This document shows positions 1 to 8,600 of a stretch of DNA of 64,000 bases, piece by piece. Source of the DNA: Bifidobacterium pseudolongum subsp. globosum. Lineage in GTDB: Bacteria; Actinomycetota; Actinomycetes; Actinomycetales; Bifidobacteriaceae. A model generated the notes under the pieces. That model had not been told where the DNA came from, did no database searches, and worked only from the letters and a program-made list of their open reading frames with translations. The stretch spans positions 1 through 64,000 of the forward strand of contig NZ_JGZG01000004.1 in assembly GCF_000741295.1 (NCBI RefSeq). Direction: 5' to 3'. Made by a program: the position numbers and the translations under genes. How positions within the stretch are numbered: the first letter of the stretch is position 1; the number at the start of each line of letters is the position of its first letter.

Positions 1-181
1 CGTCCGTTCGACGGGTTCGCCCGTTGCGCCACACCTTTCCCGTGCGCTTGGAGACGCCGACCGCGTGCGCTGCCTGGGTGAAGTTCAGTCCTTCCTCAAG
101 CAGCTGCACATACCGGGCGCGCCGGGCCTCCTGCATGTCTCGAAGCTTCCCGTACTGCACGCCCTCGAACTCGTATGCCAT
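1..181 (-). CDS. IS30-family transposase, N-terminal fragment
   Basis: Minus-strand frame starting with ATG at 181-179, 60 codons to the window edge. It begins MAYEFEGVQYGKLRDMQEAR and then shows a helix-turn-helix of the IS30 N-terminal type (EEGLNFTQAAHAVGVSKRT, then KVWRNGR). This segment recognises the element ends; the DDE catalytic core would lie beyond the window. The family call is from the HTH and the adjoining terminal repeat. The rest of the gene cannot be judged. Confidence 0.75.
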   Translation of the reverse strand, partial: MAYEFEGVQYGKLRDMQEARRARYVQLLEEGLNFTQAAHAVGVSKRTGKVWRNGRTRRTD

Positions 182-224
182 CGCTGCAACCTCCGACTCT
201 CGATGGTGTTGCAACGACCACTAG
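1..224 (-). mobile_element. IS30-family insertion sequence, left end (cut by window edge)
   Basis: The terminal inverted repeat lies at about 202-221 (reads GTGGTCGTTGCAACACCATC on the minus strand), followed by a short leader and the transposase start. The element interrupts the adhesin gene whose coding sequence runs up to about 225-231 from the other side. Only the 5' end of the element is in the window, so the target duplication cannot be checked. The exact boundary is uncertain by a few bases. Confidence 0.75.
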
Positions 225-2219
225 AATTCGCCCTGGGTTCCAGTCGCCGGATGGGGGGTCATTGTCCTTGACCGCAGGGTAAAGGGCGTTCTGTTCCGCA
301 ACGGCATCCTGCACGTTCTTATAGACGCCCCACGTGGAGCCTGCGAGCGTATTGCCGCTTTCATCGACCTTGGTCCAGCTAATGGTGGAGCATTCGCTGC
401 GCAGCGAGCCCTTCCACGGGAAGTTGTGGCGTTCCTGATCCATATCGATGACAGATGAGGAATTGCCTTCGCCAATTCCATCGGGGAAATTCACAGCAAA
501 TTTCGGGTTGTACATCATGAAATCCTGACCAACCCACACTCGGCCGTTGGTCGTGACATGGTCCTCGAACGAGCCACGTGGCACGAGGATGGAACCAATC
601 ATGGCTGCGGCCGGGTCGTCGTCCACCGTAGTGGAGATATCCGTAACACCAAGAGGGCCGGCATTTGCCCAGCGCACCGCTTGCCCATTGGTCAGTACGC
701 CACCACGGATGGTGAGCTTGGGTGTCTGCGCAAAGTTCCACAAAATGGACTGCGAGGCCTGATTGTAGGCTTTCTGCTTCGCTTCAGACGCGAGTTTGGC
801 GTAGCCGTTGCCGATTTCCTCGCCGTTCCACCAGAAGCGCCAACCATTGTGGAAATCGATTGACTGATTCCCTTTGACATTGACAACGACCGATGCGCCT
901 TCCTTGATGTTCTGGAAGTTGAACACCAGACCATTTGCGCCATCACTGTTGAGATCGGATGCATTCACATCGAACACGATTGTGGAATTCTGGTTGGCCG
1001 CCCCACCGCCGTCGAAGGTGATCATCTTCTCTTTGTAGTTCGAATCATTGAACGTCATCTTGACGCCAATGTAAATCGTCTGATTGTTTCCTGACCGGCT
1101 ATGTCCGGAATTGTACTTGTCTCGAACATAGCCATACTGGCTTTCAGTAGAAGGCGCGGTCTGGTTCACAGTGACTGTAGAGGTCTCCTGCGCAGGAATA
1201 GCCCCCAACATATCAGAAAGCTCGGTAATGGTCTGCGTGTTGCCACTGTAATCATGCTGGTTGCCATTCAGAGTAACGGTCTTCAACGGATTGTTCTGGT
1301 TCCAATAGACCACGCTGCCCGAGCTAGTGCTGTACAACGATTTGACTGCAGACGGAGTTCCTGCCCGTTCATTACCGTTATCAACCGTCCATGCCAGTTC
1401 TGTACCATCAGTAGAGAATTGAGCACCATTATCAAACTGGAAACCAATCTTCGCCGTGGTGGGGAAAGTATACGCTACCCACTCATCGGTAACCCGGTAC
1501 ATTCGAGGGCGACTATTCCAGTCCGTAATATTGCCTCCGCCAACATACCACGCATGAATATATGGCGGCGTTGCTGCGGTATTCTTCAAATAGATAGTGG
1601 TACTCGCAACAGGTGCCATCACCGCGGACTCACGGCCGACGATTTGTGCATTGTACTCAGACTCCTCGCTGTTGGTCGTGCCAATCCAGCCACGCCCCAA
1701 CTGCCCCCAGCCCAATACATTGGTGCTCTGCCCGTCTGAATCCGTCAGCGTAATGTCTGTGCTATTACCACCCACCACAAGCGTGTCGCTACCTGTTCCA
1801 GGACGATACTGCGCACCAAAGCCGACGATACCAAAACGGAAGCCTTTTTGGCTCCAGCTGGTCTTGGTTGAGTTTATGGCGAGTTTTCCATTGACAAGAG
1901 TCAGGCCTTCAGCCTCAACCGCATAGGATTTATCTGGAGCGTTACCTTCTCTAAATGATGTCTTTCCATCTGGAGCGCCTACATACATGTTACGGCCGAC
2001 CCAAGTGGCGATGCCATCATCAGTCTGCGCGTTCGAAGTGTTATCACCCATCGTGATGTCCTGCGGCGTGCAGATACCCGCTTCGGCCGCCTGGGCGGTC
2101 CTCGGCAGCAACGCGGGAACGGCGGTGGCGAACATCATCGCTACCGCCGTGAACGCAGCGAGCAAACGGGGCTTCATCGATATGGTCGGCCCGCGGTCGC
2201 TCCCATGTTTCATCCTCAT
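96..2219 (-). CDS. secreted pilus-type surface adhesin, C-terminus replaced by IS30 sequence
   Basis: ATG at 2219 is chosen because a good ribosome site (GGGGAAGG) lies just upstream; the frame stays open further upstream without one. The protein has a signal peptide (positive start MRMKHGS, hydrophobic run LLAAFTAVAMMFATAVPALL, cleavage near AQAAEA). A large extracellular region follows, whose end (ILVPRGSFEDHV, GRVWVGQDFM) resembles choice-of-anchor A domains of pilus tip adhesins. Next comes the start of a Cna-B/SpaA-like domain (SWTKVDESGNTLAGSTWGVYKN). Native coding sequence ends near 231, where the IS30 end begins; the frame then reads through the element to a stop at 96, adding about 45 foreign residues. 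The expected LPXTG sorting signal is therefore missing and the product probably could not be wall-anchored. Binding target unknown. Confidence 0.7.
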   Translation of the reverse strand: MRMKHGSDRGPTISMKPRLLAAFTAVAMMFATAVPALLPRTAQAAEAGICTPQDITMGDNTSNAQTDDGIATWVGRNMYVGAPDGKTSFREGNAPDKSYAVEAEGLTLVNGKLAINSTKTSWSQKGFRFGIVGFGAQYRPGTGSDTLVVGGNSTDITLTDSDGQSTNVLGWGQLGRGWIGTTNSEESEYNAQIVGRESAVMAPVASTTIYLKNTAATPPYIHAWYVGGGNITDWNSRPRMYRVTDEWVAYTFPTTAKIGFQFDNGAQFSTDGTELAWTVDNGNERAGTPSAVKSLYSTSSGSVVYWNQNNPLKTVTLNGNQHDYSGNTQTITELSDMLGAIPAQETSTVTVNQTAPSTESQYGYVRDKYNSGHSRSGNNQTIYIGVKMTFNDSNYKEKMITFDGGGAANQNSTIVFDVNASDLNSDGANGLVFNFQNIKEGASVVVNVKGNQSIDFHNGWRFWWNGEEIGNGYAKLASEAKQKAYNQASQSILWNFAQTPKLTIRGGVLTNGQAVRWANAGPLGVTDISTTVDDDPAAAMIGSILVPRGSFEDHVTTNGRVWVGQDFMMYNPKFAVNFPDGIGEGNSSSVIDMDQERHNFPWKGSLRSECSTISWTKVDESGNTLAGSTWGVYKNVQDAVAEQNALYPAVKDNDPPSGDWNPGRILVVVATPSRVGGCSDGIRVRGRAVREASRHAGGPARPVCAAA

Positions 2220-2389
2220 AGGTCCTTCCCCTTTTGCTCTGTTCTCCCGATCAGGCAGATCGAGACGCTTCTCTAAAGTTCTCATGGCATTGCGCTCGGC
2301 TGGATGCCGCGGTGATTCCGGCTGCAATCCTTCGCAGTCACATCCCTCCTCTAACCGATTGGCAACACCGTCGTTTTTGTATATGTACT

Positions 2390-2417
2390 GCATTTTACCC
2401 GAAGCTGGATAAAATGC
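2390..2417 (-). promoter_or_regulatory. hairpin/inverted repeat upstream of the adhesin
   Basis: GCATTTTATCC and GGTAAAATGC flank a 7-nt loop; the arms match except for one extra base. It sits about 170 nt upstream of the adhesin start, in otherwise AT-rich sequence. It may be an operator or an mRNA leader hairpin; the sequence does not decide. Confidence 0.35.
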
Positions 2418-2456
2418 ACGCATCCCGCAGGTGCTGAATCGCTTAAGGCACACTGC

Positions 2457-2469
2457 TCAAACGTTTGCA
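2457..2469. promoter_or_regulatory. LacI-type operator-like palindrome
   Basis: TCAAACGTTTGCA contains the perfect palindrome CAAACGTTTG with the central CG typical of LacI/GalR-family operators. It lies about 240 nt upstream of the adhesin start and could belong to its promoter region. No regulator gene is adjacent. Confidence 0.3.
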
Positions 2470-3182
2470 TCGGCGTTTCGTAGGAGGCTTCAGAATGTCA
2501 TCGAAAACACCCCAAAGTGCAATGAACAATTACAGCACAACAATCTCAGGAACATCAACCAATTCTCTGATTCCTCACGAAGATTTCACAATCCACCCAA
2601 GTGTTCCCGGCTACCGCCGCCGTAGGTACGCGCAGATTCGCGCCAACTCTTCACAGTTAAGCCACCAGAACCGTGTTTGCTCTCTCATGCCGCAACAGGC
2701 GCACGGGCGAATCCCAGCCGAGAGCCTGTATTTGAATACGTATTCATACCCATGTACGCGCCGTAACCGCAGGAGCTTCATTGGCTCAATCAAAGCCGCA
2801 GCAGAGATATGGAAACAGTGTCTGCACCCCCATTGGCGCAGACACTGTTTCCGGGAGAGTGAGACGGCGGCAATGCGTGCCCGTTGCCGCGCACCTCGCA
2901 TACCCCTCCACCAAGGAGCCGCTAGGGGTGTATGCCCCTTGGCCATTGTCTCCGTGTTGTACTGTAGGCACCCGCGGCCTGCAGTTCCACTGTCTTCACA
3001 GCCCCTGCAAGAAACCTCTACGTCTCCCCCCCACCAGATTAGGGCGAAATCCCCAGTATCCAAAACCCTTCAGAGTCCCAAAACCTCTTGGGTCTCCCTG
3101 TATTGCCACGGGAGCCCCAAGATAAACGAGTAGATCGACACATCGATGCATGCCGAACTAGCGCTTCACATCATACCCCATC
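2470..3182. other. long intergenic gap without a supportable gene
   Basis: Several frames are open on both strands but none has a ribosome site plus recognisable protein sequence, and the Cys/Arg/His-rich translations look like non-coding frames. The one clear structure is a perfect hairpin at 2811-2852. A smaller one (CCCAA/TTGGG) is near 3078-3095. Confidence 0.5.
2811..2852. repeat. perfect 15-bp inverted repeat
   Basis: GGAAACAGTGTCTGC (2811-2825) is exactly complementary to 2838-2852, with a 12-nt spacer. No T-run follows on either strand, so it is not a typical intrinsic terminator. It lies in the middle of a gene-poor gap. Confidence 0.7.
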
Positions 3183-3288
3183 ATCCGTGTAGCTTCAGTG
3201 CCGTAGACACCAACGCACGACGGATTTACCTGCCTATCCGTGCAGCTTCGGCGCATACTGCACTAAGGCACGACGCAAACCCGCCAAC
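3183..3288. repeat. two-copy ~53-bp tandem repeat
   Basis: Two copies start at 3183 and 3236 (period 53). Shared blocks are ATCCGTG-AGCTTC and GCACGACG. The array lies just downstream of the stop codon of the minus-strand gene at 3320. It may be a diverged relative of the 52-53-bp arrays at 16543 and 42360; the sequence match to those is weak, the period and position are the same. Confidence 0.55.
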
Positions 3289-3319
3289 GCAGCACGCAAA
3301 CCCGGCTGGCCGCCAGCAG

Positions 3320-4129
3320 CTACCTGCGTCGCAGTGGCACACCGGCCCTCGCCAGCCGCTGCTTCAGACCTTCCAAGTCGTGCAGATCGTCCATCTGGAT
3401 GCACACAATCACGTCCACGCCCGCACGCTTGAGCCCCTCGCTGCGTTCGCGTTCATCGTCGATCACACCGCCCAGCGTGCGGCCGTCCATCATCTGCGGA
3501 TCCCTGTATTTCACGAGCCCGTCGAGCTCGACCACAACAATCCACCCATCGCCCGTGCGCCACAGAAAATCGACGCGGTACCGTTTGCCCGTCTGCGGGT
3601 CCACGAATTCCACCTGCTGAGCGGGCGGCTCGAACCCGCACAGGATCATCGCGGCGAGCGCCCTCGCCTCACCGCCGTTTTCCGCGAACGGCGTGGCGAA
3701 ACGGAACACGCTCTGCGCGTTGGCGTTCATCAGTCCTTCGCGCGTGGCGCATGCGATGATCTCCGTGCTGCTGGTGCCGTTGCGCAACGCGCAGCACATG
3801 ACCTCCATCGCCGCCATGAACTGCATGCTGTTCGCGCAGACGGCGGCGGTGCGCGCGGGCGTCGTCACCCGCACGCCGCCCACCACGCAGTATTCACCCG
3901 AAGCCGACCATAGTCTGTGAATATGCCGGCTGTCTGCATAATTGCCACGCGTATTGCACACTATGAGTACCGTGCGCTGCCGCAACGTCGCTCGCACAGT
4001 GCGGTAGTCCACCCACATGCCGTGCGCATGATTGCGGCAGTGCGCGGTACCCAGATCAGTCGGCGAGTTGGTTTTCAGGGCACGCGGGCACCCTCGCCTG
4101 TATCCCCTATTCTCCTCCCCTTCCTGCAT
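3320..4129 (-). CDS. DUF559-like / restriction-endonuclease-fold protein, possibly N-terminally degraded
   Basis: A 269-codon frame. The C-terminal half resembles actinobacterial DUF559 / PD-(D/E)XK proteins: an acidic residue in NGGEARALAAMIL, then RYRVDFLWRTGDGW and IVVVELDGLVKY. A stretch before it (GGVRVTTPARTAAVCAN) matches the linker between the usual wing-helix N-domain and the nuclease-like domain in such proteins. The first 50 or so residues do not look like the usual N-domain and no convincing ribosome site is seen, so either the start is wrong (another ATG is at 4021) or the 5' end has decayed. It is divergent from the related gene at 4425. Function unknown; nuclease or defence/toxin roles are inference. 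Confidence 0.5.
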   Translation of the reverse strand: MQEGEENRGYRRGCPRALKTNSPTDLGTAHCRNHAHGMWVDYRTVRATLRQRTVLIVCNTRGNYADSRHIHRLWSASGEYCVVGGVRVTTPARTAAVCANSMQFMAAMEVMCCALRNGTSSTEIIACATREGLMNANAQSVFRFATPFAENGGEARALAAMILCGFEPPAQQVEFVDPQTGKRYRVDFLWRTGDGWIVVVELDGLVKYRDPQMMDGRTLGGVIDDERERSEGLKRAGVDVIVCIQMDDLHDLEGLKQRLARAGVPLRRR

Positions 4130-4424
4130 CCCTCTTTCAGAGCATTGTCATCTTCAGCCACCCAAACCATGGCTTTCGTCCGCGAGACCCGATTCAGTGC
4201 TTGTGGATAGGTGGCGTGTCGTCCACTTATCCACATTTTCCGCCAAACCTGCGGTGGTTACAGTTCAAAACCTTTATAGTCGCGGTCATGAATACAACAT
4301 CAACATCGCCAACCCTCCCATATGGAACAGCAGCCCCAGCCCAGGATCCCACACATGCGTCAGCTGCGGTTCGACACACACGGCGTTCGACATGCCCCCA
4401 TTGGGGCCTAAACACCCGTGAGCC

Positions 4425-5408
4425 ATGAAGAACGAATCCATATCGCTGGATGAGCTGAGCCAGCGTGCAAGCGACCGCAGACAATGTTGCCAAGAAGCCG
4501 AGAGCCTTTGCCAACGGCAATGCGCGTGCGTGTTCACCCTCACCACGGCATTGTTGCTCCAAGGCATTGAGGTACCGGCCATCGATGTGCGCAAGCATCC
4601 ACGTCTGGGCGAAGGCGTGCTGCAGGTTGCCGTGGGTCCGGACGAATACAAGCCGAGGGACCATGTACGCGGCAATCGGCGCAAGCGCGCCAAATCGGCG
4701 GGGCTCCCCTACGCGTTCTTTGCGAGCGGCGTGCCGTTGGACACGGTGGAGGTGGCGCCCGGAATCACCTGCACCACGCCCATATTCACGTGGTTCCTTT
4801 TCGCCACGCGGCTCAGTCTGGAGGAATTGGTGGTGTTGGGAGACGCCCTGCTGCGGCGCAACGTGCTCCACGAACGCTACACGTTGCAAGACTTTGAAGA
4901 CATGCTCGTGCATATTGGGCACTGCGCCCGCAATCCGCGCAGCGGCCGGACGCGGGCGCCCCGAGGCATAACGGCATGCCGCAAAGCATTGGTGCTGATG
5001 CAGGAGCATACAGATTCTTCCACCGAGACGCGGCTGCGGCTGATGCTGGAGCGCCACGGCCTGCCACGCCCCACGGTGAACCACATGGTGCAACTGCCGG
5101 ATGGTGGCGTGGTCTTCATGGACATCGCCTTCGTGAAGGCGCAAGTGGATGTGGAATATGACGGAAAACACCATGAGCTCCAGTGGGAGGCCGATGCACA
5201 GCGGCGGTTACGCATCGAATCGGCCGGATGGGACTATGTGCAGGTGGTGAACGGCAGTATGCACTCCGAAAACGGGCAACGCATGGTGGCGGAAGTGGTG
5301 GCCCGGCACATCGAGGATCGGACAGGCGTCAACTATCTGCGGACAACGCCTTTCACCCTTGAACAGCTGGCCGATCGGCGCCGCTCACTCTGGAAAACGG
5401 CGGCCTAA
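4425..5408 (+). CDS. DUF559-like protein with endonuclease-type C-terminal domain
   Basis: 327 residues. The N-terminal two-thirds are unassigned, but the frame has the layout of actinobacterial AbiEi-like/DUF559 proteins. The C-terminal domain (about residues 200-305) carries ETRLRLMLERHGLPRP, then VVFMDIAFVKAQVDVEYDGK followed by HH and, further on, GWDYVQV. That is the E...D...(E)xDGxxH pattern of VSR-like/PD-(D/E)XK folds. A weak start context (GTGAGCC before ATG) leaves the start uncertain. It is divergent from the partial relative at 3320-4129 and is followed at once by the 132-bp inverted-repeat element. Paralogous genes of this type are common accessory cargo; biochemical activity is unknown. 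Confidence 0.6.
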   Translation: MKNESISLDELSQRASDRRQCCQEAESLCQRQCACVFTLTTALLLQGIEVPAIDVRKHPRLGEGVLQVAVGPDEYKPRDHVRGNRRKRAKSAGLPYAFFASGVPLDTVEVAPGITCTTPIFTWFLFATRLSLEELVVLGDALLRRNVLHERYTLQDFEDMLVHIGHCARNPRSGRTRAPRGITACRKALVLMQEHTDSSTETRLRLMLERHGLPRPTVNHMVQLPDGGVVFMDIAFVKAQVDVEYDGKHHELQWEADAQRRLRIESAGWDYVQVVNGSMHSENGQRMVAEVVARHIEDRTGVNYLRTTPFTLEQLADRRRSLWKTAA

Positions 5409-5424
5409 TACCCCTTTCCAGAAC

Positions 5425-5556
5425 CTATCTCGCTTACGAGAGTGCCCTAATCTGGCCACCCCCAAGTATGGGGCCACAGAATTGGTGAAATGACGGCATT
5501 TCACAGAGGTCATACTCGAGGGTAGACCGATTAGGGCACTCTCATAAGCGAGATAG
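5425..5556. repeat. 132-bp MITE-like element with 28-bp terminal inverted repeats
   Basis: Left arm 5425-5452 and right arm 5529-5556 are 28-bp inverted repeats differing at one position (both outer ends read CTATCTCGCTTA(C/T)GAGAG inward). The 76-bp interior contains a second perfect hairpin (GTGAAATG-acgg-CATTTCAC) and has no coding capacity. No obvious target duplication is seen at the outer edges. The element sits between the convergent stops of the DUF559-like gene and rne. Confidence 0.7.
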
Positions 5557-5564
5557 ACAACACA

Positions 5565-5604
5565 AAGGGCTCTGAACGCGATATTTGCAGCGTTCAGAGC
5601 CCTT
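5565..5604 (-). terminator. rne intrinsic terminator
   Basis: Perfect 15-bp stem (AAGGGCTCTGAACGC / GCGTTCAGAGCCCTT) with a 10-nt loop, 20 bp past the rne stop; on the minus strand the stem ends in CCCTTTGTGTT. It could serve the convergent gene as well. Confidence 0.75.
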
Positions 5605-5623
5605 GATGCATTAGTCAGGCGCG

Positions 5624-8600
5624 TTACTCGGCGGTTTCGGCCTCGGATTCGGACGAATGCTCGGTGGATTCCGCATCCGGCTGCGATTCCGCTTCCTCGG
5701 CTACGGATTTGGTGGCCGGCTGTGCTGCTGCCGCTTCCTCGGCGTTGGCATCAGAAGCATCCACAATCGTTTCATCTGCGGTTTCCGCGGCTTCTGGCTC
5801 CACAGTGGGCTCAGCGGTCTCGGCGCCCTCAGACTCTGCTGATTCCTCGGCGGCCGCGGCAACCTTGGCATCGCCTTCGGCATCCACTGCGGCCTCGGTG
5901 GCCTTGATCTGCTCGGCTTCGGCGGTTTCCTCGATGTGTTCGATCTGCACCTCGAGTTCCTCAGCCTGCTTGGCGGCGTCTTCGGCGACCTCTTCGGCGT
6001 TGTTCGCCGCCACGGCCGCGGCCGCGATCTGCGCGAGCTTGGCGCGCACCGCGGCGGAAGACCCCTTGGGCGCATGCACGGCATGGGCTTCCGTGCCATG
6101 GCCATGCTTGTTGGTCTTCACGAACGGGTCGCCACCTTTGAGCGCGTACGGGTCGTCGTATTCCTTGGAGATCGTGGGTTCGTCGTGCACAATGAACCCA
6201 CGGCCCTTGCACGCCGGGCATTCCTCGGAGAACGCCTCCACAAGGCCCTGACCGATGCGCTTGCGCGTCATCTGCACCAGGCCAAGCGACGTGACCTCGG
6301 CCACCTGGTGCTTGGTGCGGTCGCGCGCCAGGCATTCGAGCAGGCGGCGCAGCACCAGATCGCGGTTCGAAGGCATCACCATGTCGACGTAGTCGATCAT
6401 GATCATGCCGCCGATGTCGCGCAGGCGCAGCTGGCGTGCGATCTCTTCGCTCGCCTCAAGGTTGCAGCGGGTCACGGTCTCTTCGAGCGACTTGCCCTTG
6501 CCGATGAAGCGGCCGGTGTTCACATCGATCGTGGTCATGGCCTCGGTGCGGTCGATGACGATCGAGCCGCCACTCGGCAGGTACACTTGGCGTTCCATGC
6601 CCTTGCGCAGCTGCGAGTCGATCTGCCACTTGTCGAACACATCCTTGCCCTCATGCTCGGCCGGGTCCCACTTCTCCAGCTTCTCGCGCAGGTCGGGGGC
6701 CATGGTCTCGAGGTATTCCTCGATGCGCGTGTACACGCCATCGCCCTCCACGATCATCTTGCGGAAGTCGTCGTTGAAGATGTCGCGCACCACGCGGATC
6801 GCCATGTCGGGCTCGCCCTGCAGAAGCTTCGGGCGCTTGCCATGGCGGAACTCCTCGAGCTTGGACTGGATCTGCTCCCACTGGTGGGTGAGCATCTCCA
6901 GATCCTTGGTGATCGCCTCCTCCGACGCGCCTTCGGCCGCGGTGCGGATGATGACGCCCATGTCTTTCGGCGAGATCTTCGAGACGATCGACTTGAGGCG
7001 GCTGCGCTCACGGCTGCTGAGCTTGCGGCTCACACCCGTCATGCCACCGGACGGCACGAGCACCAGGAAGCGGCCGGCGAGCGTCACCTGGCTCGTCAGG
7101 CGCGCGCCCTTGTGGCCGATCGGGTCCTTGGTGACCTGCACGAGCACCGGGTCGCCGGAGCGGAACGCGAGTTCGATGCGGCGCGGCTGGCCGTCGAGGC
7201 GCGTGGAATCCCAGTTCACCTCGCCCGCATACAGCACGCCGTTGCGCGCCTGGCCAATGTCGACGAACGCGGCTTCCATGCTCGGCAACACGTTCTGCAC
7301 GCGGCCCAGGTAGATGTTGCCCACCGTGGCGACTTCCTGGATATCGGAGACGTAATGCTCCACGAGCACGTTGTCTTCGAGCACGGAGATCTGCGTGTGG
7401 CGGTCGCGCTGGCGCACCACCATCAGGCGGTCCACGTTTTCGCGGCGCGCCAGGAAGTCCTGCTCGAGCAGCTGGTTCTGGCGGCTGCGCTCGCGGCGGT
7501 TATCGCGGCGGCGCTGCTTCTTCGCCTCGAGGCGCGTGGAGCCCTCCACATCGGCGATTTCGTCGATGTACTGCTGCTTGCGCGAGCGGCGGGTTGTGGT
7601 CTCCTCCTCCGCGTTCTTGCCGTTGCGGCGGCGGCGACGACGGCGCGTGACCGTGGTCTCCTCGTCGTCTTCGGAGCTAGACTCGGTGGTCTCCTCGTTC
7701 TGCTGCTCCTCGGCGGACTCGTGGTCGGCGCGGCGGCGACGGCGGCGACGGCGCACGGTCGGCTCGCCGTCCTCGCCCTCCTCGCTGCCGCTGTTGAGGT
7801 CTGCTTCCACGATGGCCTCGGCCTCTTCGTCGTTCTCATGCTTGCGCTTGCGCTTGGCGTTGCGGGCGATCGCCTCGTCGATCGGCGCATACGTGATGTC
7901 GTCGAGCACCAGATCCTCTTCGATCTGCTCCACTTCGGCGGCTGCGCGGCGTTCCTGCGCGTTCATGCGGCGGTTGGAGCGGCGGCGCGACGTGGACTCG
8001 CTGACGTCTTCCACGTCGTCGAAATCGGCGTCATAATCGACCGGCGACCGGCGGCGGCCACGCCGGGATTCGCCGGCGGCTGGCTTGGTGGTTTCGGCCG
8101 ACTCGTCGCCCTTGCGGCCGCGCGTGCGACGGCGGCGGCGCGTGGTGGGCTCGTCGTGCTCGTCGGCCGGTCCGTTGGACTCGCCAGATTCGGCAGCGTC
8201 GTCCGCGTCGTCATCGGCATGCTTGGGGCGCTGCGGAATGACGGGCTCTTGGAACAGCAACGACGTCATGGGGCGCGACGATGCATGGTGACGTCGCGAC
8301 TGGTGCGTCTCATGCTCCTCGGACTCGGCCGGCGCGTCATCGCCAAGTGCATCGAGCGCATCGGCTGCGCGGCTGGCTTCGCTCGGCTCCGGCGCGGAGG
8401 CTGTGCGGCGACGGCGCGTGGCGCGTACCGGCTCTTCGACCGTCTCAGGCGTGGCGTCTCCCGCGTGCTCAACGGCCTCAGCGCCTTCATCCGCGGCCGC
8501 TGCGGCCTTGGTGGTGCTACGGCGGCGCGTGCGGCGTGGCGTCTCGGCTGCCTCGTCGGTTTCGCCGGCAGTGGAACGGCGGCGCGAACGCGTCGTCTTG

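Noticed and set aside
2611..3063. Minus-strand frame of 150 codons
   Set aside because: Cys/Arg-rich with no recognisable domain and no start context.
2465..3133. Protein-coding frame on the plus strand (222 codons)
   Set aside because: No ribosome site, composition typical of a non-coding frame, and a perfect hairpin lies inside it.
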